Shown here: piece after piece, positions 1-6,828 of the stretch | How the letters are laid out: each line of letters begins with the position of its first letter | Numbering within the stretch: the first letter of the stretch is position 1 | From: Sporomusaceae bacterium | Lineage (GTDB): Bacteria; Bacillota; Negativicutes; DSM-13327 | Length of the DNA stretch: 8,031 bases | Direction of reading: 5' to 3' | Assembly: GCA_027492445.1 (NCBI GenBank) | Contig: JAPUES010000209.1 | Coordinates: forward strand, 1-8,031 | Made by a program: the position numbers and the translations under genes | Notes under the pieces: model-generated | Database searches by the model: none | What the model was told of the DNA's origin: nothing | Seen by the model: the letters and a program-made list of their open reading frames with translations, nothing else

Positions 1-599
1 ATGCACATGATGCCGAATATGATGCCGATGATGAACAACTTATTGGGCGAGGGCGAAAGTACCGGGTGTACCGACAGCTTTTATTATCACCAATTTTTGA
101 TAAATATGATGCGAAAGAAGAGGATTTTTTGTATCTTAGAAATTTTTGCAATCGTTTGCGAGAAGATCTTGAAGATCACACCTGCTATAAATTTGAATTG
201 TATAATAATGCCGCCATGCTAACGGTTACGGAGAAAAAGGCATATATGACTGTTTTTCCTAATCAGAAAGGGATTTCTGAAGTACTGCTACATTTTTCCG
301 CGGTAGTGCGCGGTTATGTTGACCGTGATGAGGTGCATAAAATGCCGGAAGGCACTATTTCTTTGACCCCAGCAGAATTCAATCGCTGGGTAGGGCAGTG
401 TAAGGAAGAAACTGGTTCCGGTTGGAGTAAGGAGTATCGAGATATGTCACTGGCACGTTTATCCCAGGAAATTCTTGGGGAACTAATGAACTGGAAGATG
501 GTAAGGATGGATGAAGAGCTAGGGCTTATTTTATTGACCCCATTACTCGGCAGAACAATGGGAACTTATCCCTTGGATTATCAGAAAGGAAACAAGTGA
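1..599 (+). CDS. jetB: Wadjet type I subunit JetB (KITE/MukE-like, TIGR02678/DUF2398), 5'-truncated by window edge
   Basis: The reading frame is open from base 3, with no start codon of its own, and ends at TGA 597-599, so 198 C-terminal residues are visible. Family members are about 370-380 residues, so roughly the first half lies upstream. JetB is the KITE (tandem winged-helix) subunit that, with the kleisin JetA, bridges the heads of the SMC protein JetC. The visible part starts with an acidic linker (AHDAEYDADDEQ). It then shows the second winged-helix region typical of TIGR02678: an RKYRVYRQLLLSP helix, a YLRNFCNRLREDLED segment, a short beta stretch (LYNNAAMLTV) and the FPNQKGISEVLL segment. 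It ends with a helical tail and a TPLLGRTMGTYPLD strand. The family call rests on remembered consensus order, not on a search. The stop codon is one base before the jetC ATG, which indicates translational coupling. A GTG at 66 could be read as a start, but it sits inside the conserved region and has no ribosome binding site. Confidence 0.85.
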   Translation, partial: AHDAEYDADDEQLIGRGRKYRVYRQLLLSPIFDKYDAKEEDFLYLRNFCNRLREDLEDHTCYKFELYNNAAMLTVTEKKAYMTVFPNQKGISEVLLHFSAVVRGYVDRDEVHKMPEGTISLTPAEFNRWVGQCKEETGSGWSKEYRDMSLARLSQEILGELMNWKMVRMDEELGLILLTPLLGRTMGTYPLDYQKGNK

Positions 600-600
600 A

Positions 601-3600
601 ATGGTAAATAACAAATGGCAGATGCACCGGGCTGGTTTATTTAATTTTTGGTATTATGACAATGAAGAATATTTTTTTGCTGATGGTAAGTTGCTACTAA
701 GAGGCTCAAATGGTTCGGGTAAGTCCGTTACCATGCAGAGCTTGATTACGGTACTTCTAGATGGGAAAATTGCTGCTAGTCGCCTTGATCCCTTTGGTTC
801 TAAGGATCGGCGTATGGAAGATTATTTACTCGGCGAGAAAGAAGTTGTCGAGCGGGATGAACGAACAGGATATTTGTATCTTGAGTATAAGCGGGCCAAT
901 AGTGATCAATATATTACGACAGGCATTGGTATGAGGGCCAAACGAGGGAGTAACCTAGACTTTTGGGGGTTTGTGATTTTAGATAATCGTCGCTTAGGTC
1001 ATGAACTACAACTATATAAAACGGAATTTAGTGCTTTTGACGGTAGGGAAGAGTGTATTCCCTTGTCTCGTCCTGAGCTAGAAAGAGCTATTGGGCAAGG
1101 TGGCTTTGTGGTTCGAACGCAACATGAATATATGTCCCTCGTGAATAAGCATGTATTTGGTTTTCTGTCTATTGATTCTTATAAGGATTTAATGGAACTG
1201 TTGATTCAGCTACGCAGTCCTAAATTATCCAAAGACTTTAAACCAAGTATTATTCACGAAATTTTGACAGAATCCTTGCCCGCTTTATCGGATGAAGAGC
1301 TAAGACCCTTATCTGATATTATTGAAAATATGGATGAAACGGTACAGCAAATAGAAAAACTTGAAGGAGAAGAACGGGCCCTGCAACGTTTGAGCAAGCA
1401 ATATGATCAGTATAATACCTTTGTTTTGCTAGAAAAGGCTGAGGCCTTAGTAAAGGTGGATAAGCAAAAAAGTAAAATCCACGAGTCCTACCAACAGCAA
1501 ATATTAGATCGAGAAAAACAGGTGGGCGACTTAGAGGCCTTCCTGAAAGAACAAGCAGAATATGAGCGAGAACTTGCAGTGCAAAAACAAGAGGAAAAAG
1601 AACTCCAAGATCATGATGTATTTAAGGCCCAAAAACAAAAGGTAGAGATTGAACAGGTATTATTAGGACTTACAGGGACTTATGAGGATAAGGAGAAAAG
1701 TTTAACAAGTAAGCTTAGTAAAGAAAATCAAGAAAAAGAGATTCTAGGTAAGGAAGAAGAATGTGTTGATCAAGGGGAAACTAGGATACTTGAAACCCTA
1801 GATGAATTAATGACCCTAGGGGAGGAAGCCGCTTATGAAAATCATAGGCTAGCGGCTAAGGAGTTTGAGCGTAGTTATAGCGCAGGATATACCTTTACGA
1901 ATTGGAAAATGGAAATGAACAGTTATCGGCAAAGACTTGATACGGTCCTTAAAAAATTAAGAGAACAAAGCGATGTGCGTAGGCAACAGGAAGAGAGTAG
2001 CAAAGAAGTGGAGGAAGCCCAGCAAAGCTATGATATTGTGCGGGAGGCCCTGCGGAAAAAAGAACAATTGTTTTTTGATGAACGTGAGGAAATACTTGCC
2101 AAAGTATATCAATGGATCAAGAGTCATGAAGTAACCTTACCCCTTGCTAGCGAAGAAATACGAGAAATGAGTCAGGTGCTACAACGTTTGTATGAGGGAA
2201 GTCAGTGGCATGATGTGACGCGCATTGTAGATGGGGCTTATAAACGTCAAGATGAAATATGGGGTCGTGGACTCGTTGCATTAGAGCATCAAATGCAACA
2301 AAAAGATAATGAACAAGCAGAGCTCAATAAAATATTAGGTGAATGGAAAAATAAGAAAGAGCCGGAACCAGAGCGGCATCCTGATACCTTAGCAGCACGT
2401 CAGGCCCTTGAAGAGGAAAAAATACCTTTTGTTCCGCTGTATGAGGCGGTGGAGTTTAATAAAAATGTAAGCCCAATAGAGAGGGAACGAATTGAAGCAG
2501 TACTAACGGAAATGGGACTACTCGATGCATTAGTTGTTCCTCAAGAGAGGAGGGAGCAACTTGTTGGTAGTGTTTTTGATAAAGTAATTCGTCCTCAGCC
2601 AGTCATTCTAGCGGCTACTTTGGCGGATTATCTTTATCCCACACCAGGGCGGGGAGTTGATGCGGGCGAAATTGATGAGGTACTACGCAGTATTTTAATT
2701 GATGAAGAGGCCCCGTCTCTTTCAGTGGGAGATGGTGGAGCCGTATTATCAGTACAGTATGGTGCTTATCGTAGTGGTCTTGTCCATGGACGGGCGGCTA
2801 GTCAAGAAACTGCTGTATATATTGGGCGGGAAGCACGTAATCAGTATCGTCTACAGGAAATTGCCCGTCTTGAAGAGGCTATTACTAAGCTGGCTGAAGA
2901 GAAACATAGTTTAGAGCAAGAGCGACAACGGCTACTGCAAGCAGTAGCAACATTACAAGACAGCCGAGAGCAATTCCCCTTAGTAGATGAGCTTGCTGGG
3001 GTTTATAGTCAGTGGCAGATGATTATTCAGGAAGCCAATGTTCGTGAGGCTGATGTGGTGCGAAAAAATACTAGATTACGTGAAGTATTAGTAGCTTTGC
3101 AGGCATTACAGACTGAGCTTAAGCAATTAACAATGCAGATAAATTTACAAAGTAATGCAGAAACTTATGAAAAAGCTCTTACTTCCTTGCAGGAATATGC
3201 TGATTTTCTTCATCAACTAGAACTAGCCCACCAACAATATCTCAGTAGTCAAAAGAACGTGGAACGTACACGGCGGCAATTAACAGAACTGCAGGAAGAT
3301 ATTGATAGTCTAAAGGGGGAATGTCATGTATTAGCCGATGATATTTCCTCGAAAAAACTTATACTGCTACAAATTATAGAAAGGCTAGCCCTTATGGGAG
3401 CCGAAGAAATTAGTCTTCGCTGTCAGCAGGTTGCTATGCGCATACAGGAACTTCCAGAGCTAATTACTCAGACGATGAATAGGATTGGGGTTTTGAAAGC
3501 AACCATTACCAATAGTGAGGAACGGATTATTACCTTGACAGAAGAACGTAATTTTATTCAGGACATTTGGCAGTGCTGGCAACAGGTATTCTCCCAGGAA

Positions 3601-4746
3601 GTGGAACTCAGGCTAGTGGATAGCGGTGAAGTGCTACCAACGGCAGTAGCGGTTTTGGCTAACTATAACGTGGCAGAGGGACTCAGTCGCGATAAAGCCA
3701 CTACCAAGCTAAGTGAGAGCTTTTATCGAGAAAATACAGCACTACTAGAATACCGGATGGTACTTGATGAGCTATTTGCAGAGGGTGTTCAGCTACCTGA
3801 GCTTGGCGGTGAAATAGATCATGATAAGTTCTTGTGGCAAATTGAACAGTTACAGCAAAAAACACCACGGCAACGGATTTTGTTAGAATATAATGGCAGA
3901 CGTACTAGTCCAGCAGCGGCTCTTCAAATGATGAACAAACATATTACTGAGCAGAAAGCTATTCTGTCTCAGCAAGATCGAGAACTCTATGAAGAGGTCA
4001 TTATGAATAGTATTGGGCGCATTATTAGTAAGCGTATTCATAGTGCGGAAAAATGGGCTGAGCAGATGAATGAACTCATGGGTAAACTAGATACTTCTAG
4101 TGGTTTGACTTTTTCCCTGCGTTGGAAACCCCTTACAGCCGATGGTGATGAGGAAATGGATACGCAAGAATTGGTGGATTTACTCAGAGCGGACCAACGT
4201 CTCTTAAAAGAGGAAGATTTAAAACGCGTTGTGCGGCATTTTCAGCTGCGTATTGAACAAGCGAGACGGACCGCCGCCGGGAAAATGGCCAATTTTCAAC
4301 AGGCTGTTAAGGAAGTATTGGATTTTAGACGCTGGTTTACTTTTTCTCTATACTACCGTCAAGAAGGGATTGGCAAAAAGGAATTGACCAATAATGCTTT
4401 TGGTAAGTTCAGTGGTGGTGAAAAAGCCATGGCTATGTATGTTCCCTTATTTTCAGCTGCTTTTTCTCGGTATCGTGAAGCTAAAGCGGATGCCCCCCAT
4501 ATTATTTCTCTTGATGAAGCCTTTGCCGGTGTGGATGAAAATAATATTCGAGAAATGTTTGATTTGGTGGAGAAACTAGGCTTTAACTATATTATGAATT
4601 CCCAGGCCTTGTGGGGGGACTATGATACAGTAGCAAAGCTGGCTATTTATGAATTGGTACGCCCTAAAAATGCCCCCTACGTGACGGTGGTACGCTACTT
4701 GTGGGATGGCCAATCTCGTTATATGTTACCTAATGAGGTGGAGTAG
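601..4746 (+). CDS. jetC: Wadjet type I SMC ATPase JetC (TIGR02680, MukB/MksB-like)
   Basis: This is the motor subunit of the JetABCD defence complex: an SMC-like ATPase that dimerises, extrudes DNA loops and identifies small circular plasmids. The protein is 1381 residues, the usual TIGR02680 size. The N-terminal head has the Walker A P-loop GSNGSGKS at residues 35-42, followed by SRLDPFGSKDRRMEDYLLGE (about 60-79), typical of the family. A long charged coiled coil runs from about 245 to 600. A globular hinge at about 600-745 includes IPFVPLYEAVEF (608-619). A second coiled coil continues to about 1255. The C-terminal head carries the ABC signature FSGGEK (1270-1275) and a Walker B with catalytic Glu, IISLDEAFAGVD (1301-1312; D1305, E1306), followed by the D-loop residues. 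All ATPase motifs are intact. The ATG at 601 follows AAAGGA at 585-590, ten bases upstream. The next gene starts immediately after the stop. A housekeeping MukB or MksB is less likely, given the TIGR02678/TIGR02679 neighbours. Confidence 0.95.
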   Translation: MVNNKWQMHRAGLFNFWYYDNEEYFFADGKLLLRGSNGSGKSVTMQSLITVLLDGKIAASRLDPFGSKDRRMEDYLLGEKEVVERDERTGYLYLEYKRANSDQYITTGIGMRAKRGSNLDFWGFVILDNRRLGHELQLYKTEFSAFDGREECIPLSRPELERAIGQGGFVVRTQHEYMSLVNKHVFGFLSIDSYKDLMELLIQLRSPKLSKDFKPSIIHEILTESLPALSDEELRPLSDIIENMDETVQQIEKLEGEERALQRLSKQYDQYNTFVLLEKAEALVKVDKQKSKIHESYQQQILDREKQVGDLEAFLKEQAEYERELAVQKQEEKELQDHDVFKAQKQKVEIEQVLLGLTGTYEDKEKSLTSKLSKENQEKEILGKEEECVDQGETRILETLDELMTLGEEAAYENHRLAAKEFERSYSAGYTFTNWKMEMNSYRQRLDTVLKKLREQSDVRRQQEESSKEVEEAQQSYDIVREALRKKEQLFFDEREEILAKVYQWIKSHEVTLPLASEEIREMSQVLQRLYEGSQWHDVTRIVDGAYKRQDEIWGRGLVALEHQMQQKDNEQAELNKILGEWKNKKEPEPERHPDTLAARQALEEEKIPFVPLYEAVEFNKNVSPIERERIEAVLTEMGLLDALVVPQERREQLVGSVFDKVIRPQPVILAATLADYLYPTPGRGVDAGEIDEVLRSILIDEEAPSLSVGDGGAVLSVQYGAYRSGLVHGRAASQETAVYIGREARNQYRLQEIARLEEAITKLAEEKHSLEQERQRLLQAVATLQDSREQFPLVDELAGVYSQWQMIIQEANVREADVVRKNTRLREVLVALQALQTELKQLTMQINLQSNAETYEKALTSLQEYADFLHQLELAHQQYLSSQKNVERTRRQLTELQEDIDSLKGECHVLADDISSKKLILLQIIERLALMGAEEISLRCQQVAMRIQELPELITQTMNRIGVLKATITNSEERIITLTEERNFIQDIWQCWQQVFSQEVELRLVDSGEVLPTAVAVLANYNVAEGLSRDKATTKLSESFYRENTALLEYRMVLDELFAEGVQLPELGGEIDHDKFLWQIEQLQQKTPRQRILLEYNGRRTSPAAALQMMNKHITEQKAILSQQDRELYEEVIMNSIGRIISKRIHSAEKWAEQMNELMGKLDTSSGLTFSLRWKPLTADGDEEMDTQELVDLLRADQRLLKEEDLKRVVRHFQLRIEQARRTAAGKMANFQQAVKEVLDFRRWFTFSLYYRQEGIGKKELTNNAFGKFSGGEKAMAMYVPLFSAAFSRYREAKADAPHIISLDEAFAGVDENNIREMFDLVEKLGFNYIMNSQALWGDYDTVAKLAIYELVRPKNAPYVTVVRYLWDGQSRYMLPNEVE
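4735..4740 (+). promoter_or_regulatory. Ribosome binding site of jetD inside the end of jetC
   Basis: GAGGTG lies six bases before the ATG at 4747, inside the last codons of jetC. It favours 4747 over the second in-frame ATG at 4756 and supports coupled translation of jetC and jetD. Confidence 0.65.
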
Positions 4747-6114
4747 ATGGAGTCAATGAGGAAAGAGACTGAGGTAGCAGGCTTTTTTCGTGGCGAGGTA
4801 GGTTTTACTCGTCTATTATCCTTATTAATTAAGAAATATGCCAGTCTAGGGCGGCTTGGTGGTAGTGTGAAATTAGAAAACCTCAGTGCCGCTGAAGCTG
4901 ACAGCTTGTCCGCTTTCTTTCGTCGCAATTATTTGCCCCAGCAATCCGTAGTCATTTCCTTTGCCGATTTTAATGCAGCACTTCAGCGAACGAAATTTAC
5001 TAGTATTCATCTAGTAGACCTACTGAGCGCTTATCAAGGCTGTCGAGTGTTGACTAATGAGGAAATAAATAGGCAAAAACACGAGGAAAAAGAAAAGTTT
5101 TTTGCCGTGCTGCAAGAAAAGTACCCACAAGTAGTATGTCAAAAATGGCTTAGCGCTATTCGGGACAAGCTACCAGGGACACGCCGGGTGCATCTAGCTT
5201 ATGAAAAAGATGTACTGGGTCTAAACAGGAATTTAGAAGTGGTATTAAAGGCTTTAGGTAACTTGCCCAAGCAATATGAACGCCTACCTTTATTTGCAAG
5301 ACGTATTAGTGGTGACCCCCATGCTTTAGATACCAATACAGAGATTGGACGGCTTTTTTTAGATGCCTTAAGTAGTAGTGTAGAGGATAAAAAGTCAGTA
5401 GAAGTCGGGGAGGAAGTATTACGGTCAACTGTAGAAGAAGAAAATGAACTTCTTTATACATTTGGTTTGCTACGAGATGATATCTTAAATTTTGTAACGT
5501 GTACGGGCTTGATTGCTATGGAAGAAGTGAGTGGTAAGAAAGAGGAAGTAGTTTACTGGCGACAGGCATGGCAGGCTGGAGCTGTATTAAATATTCCGTT
5601 ACGTGAAATGCTCAAGGTTAAGCATCTTTATCCGGCCCTATTTGTAGAAAGTGGGAAAAAAGATGTATTTGTCGTTGAGAATTCAGGGGTATTTTCTTCC
5701 TTAATCGATATTTTCACCCAACAAGGGCTTGCCCTGCCACCACTTTTATGTATGCATGGGCAGTTCAAGCTAGCTTGTTGGGTGGCCATAGATCGCTTAG
5801 TGGCTGGTGGCTCTACAATTTGGTATTCAGGAGATTTTGATCCAGAAGGCTTATTTATAGCTGGGCGCCTCCTGACTAGGTATCCAGATTCTGTGAGGCT
5901 GTGGCGTTATACTGTAGAGGACTATATGGAGAGTTTATCCCAGGTTTCTTTAGGCAAAGAACGTCTAAATAAGCTAGCGGCTATTTCGGAACCTACCTTG
6001 ACGGATGTGATAGAAAAAATCAAAGACGTTGGGCGAGCTGGCTATCAGGAAGGGGTAGTAGAGAAACTAGCGGCTGATATAGAAGGTATGGTATTTCAAC
6101 ATCTTTCTAAATAA
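4747..6114 (+). CDS. jetD: Wadjet type I nuclease JetD (TIGR02679; DUF3323 + DUF2399 TOPRIM)
   Basis: JetD is the effector of the system. It is a nuclease with a TOPRIM fold related to topoisomerase VI A/Spo11, and it cleaves plasmid DNA once the JetABC motor has recognised a small circle. The protein has 455 residues, a normal full length. The N-terminal half (about 1-230) fits DUF3323 and contains the family hallmark GDPHALD at 189-195. The C-terminal half fits DUF2399/TOPRIM: the conserved glutamate is in VVENSGVF (E311), then LLCMHGQFKLACW (333-345), then the acidic pair in YSGDFDPEG (D363 and D365). These are the expected metal-binding residues and all are present, so the enzyme should be active. 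The ATG at 4747 directly abuts the jetC stop and has a good ribosome binding site. The last 19 bases overlap, tail to tail, the end of the dps gene on the other strand. Confidence 0.93.
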   Translation: MESMRKETEVAGFFRGEVGFTRLLSLLIKKYASLGRLGGSVKLENLSAAEADSLSAFFRRNYLPQQSVVISFADFNAALQRTKFTSIHLVDLLSAYQGCRVLTNEEINRQKHEEKEKFFAVLQEKYPQVVCQKWLSAIRDKLPGTRRVHLAYEKDVLGLNRNLEVVLKALGNLPKQYERLPLFARRISGDPHALDTNTEIGRLFLDALSSSVEDKKSVEVGEEVLRSTVEEENELLYTFGLLRDDILNFVTCTGLIAMEEVSGKKEEVVYWRQAWQAGAVLNIPLREMLKVKHLYPALFVESGKKDVFVVENSGVFSSLIDIFTQQGLALPPLLCMHGQFKLACWVAIDRLVAGGSTIWYSGDFDPEGLFIAGRLLTRYPDSVRLWRYTVEDYMESLSQVSLGKERLNKLAAISEPTLTDVIEKIKDVGRAGYQEGVVEKLAADIEGMVFQHLSK

Positions 6115-6560
6115 GCATTAAAGAACCAGATATATTTTTCGAAAAAACATATGCCTTCGCTAATGATTCCACAATCATCATTGGCATGTTTTATTTTTTT
6201 TAGTAAACTCACCATACAACAAAAATCATCGATAATTATTTTAGCTACTATTTGAGAACTTAAATTTATGCTTTGAAGTTCCCGTATTGTTGCAACTTCA
6301 AGATATTCTTGGGTTGAAGCTAATGGTTGGTAGCCTAACATTTTAATTCTTTCAGCAACAGCATCAAATTTTTCTGCAACAGCTTCATAGAGTATTTGTG
6401 TTTGTTCATGTACATCAAAAAAACCGACGCCTACCACATTCCAATGCAAGTTATGCAGTTTAACAAACAGTATATTGAGATTTGCTAAGTATAAGTTTAG
6501 ATCCTCAACTAATTCACATTTTCCCCCTTGAGTTTGTATATTAGGACAGTATTTACTCAT
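6096..6560 (-). CDS. dps: Dps-family mini-ferritin, cysteine-rich
   Basis: Dps proteins form 12-subunit shells that oxidise and store iron with peroxide and, in some cases, bind and protect the chromosome. The 154-residue length is normal. The diagnostic block is LHNLHWNV...FFDVHE...FDAVAER (35-71), followed by LGYQPLASTQEYLEVATIRE (75-94) and the C-terminal helix FFEKYIWFFNAYLE (139-152). Aligned by eye to Listeria-type Dps, the intersubunit ferroxidase ligands are H39, H51, D66 and E70. The position usually Asp or Glu is Q55. There are seven cysteines (5, 15, 114, 115, 130, 138, 154), including the last residue. No lysine-rich N-terminal DNA-binding tail is seen. The start at 6560 is chosen because AAGGAGG lies ten bases upstream; an in-frame ATG at 6614 would place that site inside the gene. 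The gene is convergent with jetD and overlaps it by 19 bases. Sampled stretches are about 32% G+C, against 43-47% in the jet genes. Confidence 0.88.
   Translation of the reverse strand: MSKYCPNIQTQGGKCELVEDLNLYLANLNILFVKLHNLHWNVVGVGFFDVHEQTQILYEAVAEKFDAVAERIKMLGYQPLASTQEYLEVATIRELQSINLSSQIVAKIIIDDFCCMVSLLKKIKHANDDCGIISEGICFFEKYIWFFNAYLERC
6159..6201 (+). terminator. Candidate Rho-independent terminator of the jet operon, inside antisense dps
   Basis: The arms GCTAATGAT (6159-6167) and ATCATTGGC (6177-6185) form a nine-pair stem with one G-T wobble and a nine-base loop. The stem is followed by a T-rich run, TTTT-A-TTTTTTTT (6189-6201). It begins 45 bases after the jetD stop and points the right way to end jet transcription. 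The T-tract is also the lysine-coding stretch (KKIK) of dps on the other strand, so chance is possible. The stem is AT-rich and its strength was not computed. Confidence 0.5.
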
Positions 6561-6570
6561 TACAATGTAA

Positions 6571-6577
6571 CCTCCTT
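6571..6577 (-). promoter_or_regulatory. Ribosome binding site of dps
   Basis: A perfect AAGGAGG on the minus strand ends ten bases before the ATG at 6558-6560. It decides the start in favour of the 154-residue protein over an 18-residue-longer form. Confidence 0.8.
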
Positions 6578-6609
6578 CTGCAGTAGTAACCTTTATAATA
6601 ATATATGTA

Positions 6610-6626
6610 AACAAATCGTTTTTGTT
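6610..6626. promoter_or_regulatory. Inverted repeat upstream of dps, candidate operator
   Basis: AACAAA-TCGTT-TTTGTT is a perfect 6-base inverted repeat with a five-base spacer. It extends imperfectly outward: GTA on the left and TAC on the right, offset by one base. It lies 50-66 bases upstream of the dps ATG. Just downstream of it (minus strand) is an AT-rich stretch with -10-like words such as TATTAT (6603-6598), so the repeat would cover the -35 region of a dps promoter. No good -35 hexamer is visible there. It does not match the PerR/Fur box consensus that often controls dps. The regulator is unknown. Confidence 0.3.
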
Positions 6627-6777
6627 ACAGACTAGGATTTTGGTACAAAGCTTTTATAAAGTTAATTAAGAAGCATGCATTACGTAAATCTGACATCCGC
6701 TAGTGCTTTAGAACAAAGAGAAGAGTAATACTGCAGTGATAATAGGGAAAACTTCTGGAAAAGCTCTGTGAGATATT

Positions 6778-6806
6778 TTGCAGGAGTTTTCTATATTTTA
6801 GATAAT
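6778..6806 (+). promoter_or_regulatory. Candidate sigma-A promoter of the 5'-nucleotidase gene
   Basis: TTGCAG (6778-6783) and GATAAT (6801-6806) are separated by 17 bases. The -10 matches the consensus at five of six bases; the -35 matches only the TTG. The predicted start of transcription is near 6813. That leaves only a 16-base leader before the ATG at 6829 but about 43 bases before the TTG at 6856, which bears on the choice of start codon. Confidence 0.4.
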
Positions 6807-6828
6807 CTTTTAATGAGAGGAATATTTG

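Noticed and set aside
1..222. Open frame starting with ATG at base 1 on the + strand
   Set aside because: It is Met/Ile-rich low-complexity translation and overlaps the frame from base 3 that carries the conserved JetB segments; it is a shadow of jetB.
66..599. A short complete JetB starting at GTG 66
   Set aside because: The frame stays open to the window edge, there is no ribosome binding site before 66, and the family is about twice this long; truncation by the window is the simpler reading.
2699..2914. + strand open frame inside jetC
   Set aside because: It lies fully within the jetC hinge and coiled-coil coding sequence in another frame and resembles no protein known to me.
4394..4579. 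+ strand open frame inside jetC
   Set aside because: It overlaps the conserved signature and Walker B coding region in another frame; no independent support.
601..4746. Housekeeping chromosome-segregation MukB/MksB or SbcC
   Set aside because: The motifs and size fit TIGR02680, and the neighbours are TIGR02678- and TIGR02679-like, which points to Wadjet type I.
4719..4928. Minus-strand open frame across the jetC-jetD junction
   Set aside because: It is antisense to two well-supported genes and shows no recognisable motif.
6017..6024. T-run on the minus strand as a terminator for dps inside jetD
   Set aside because: A run of six T's is present but I found no convincing stem before it.
6561..6614. 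An 18-residue N-terminal extension of Dps from the ATG at 6612-6614
   Set aside because: The perfect AAGGAGG at 6571-6577 would fall inside the gene, and the extension has no family similarity; the ATG at 6558-6560 is better.
6615..6828. A small gene, riboswitch or RNA gene in the intergenic region
   Set aside because: Only short palindromes (such as TTAATTAA and ACTGCAGT) and promoter-like words were seen; no long stem or coding frame with a ribosome binding site.
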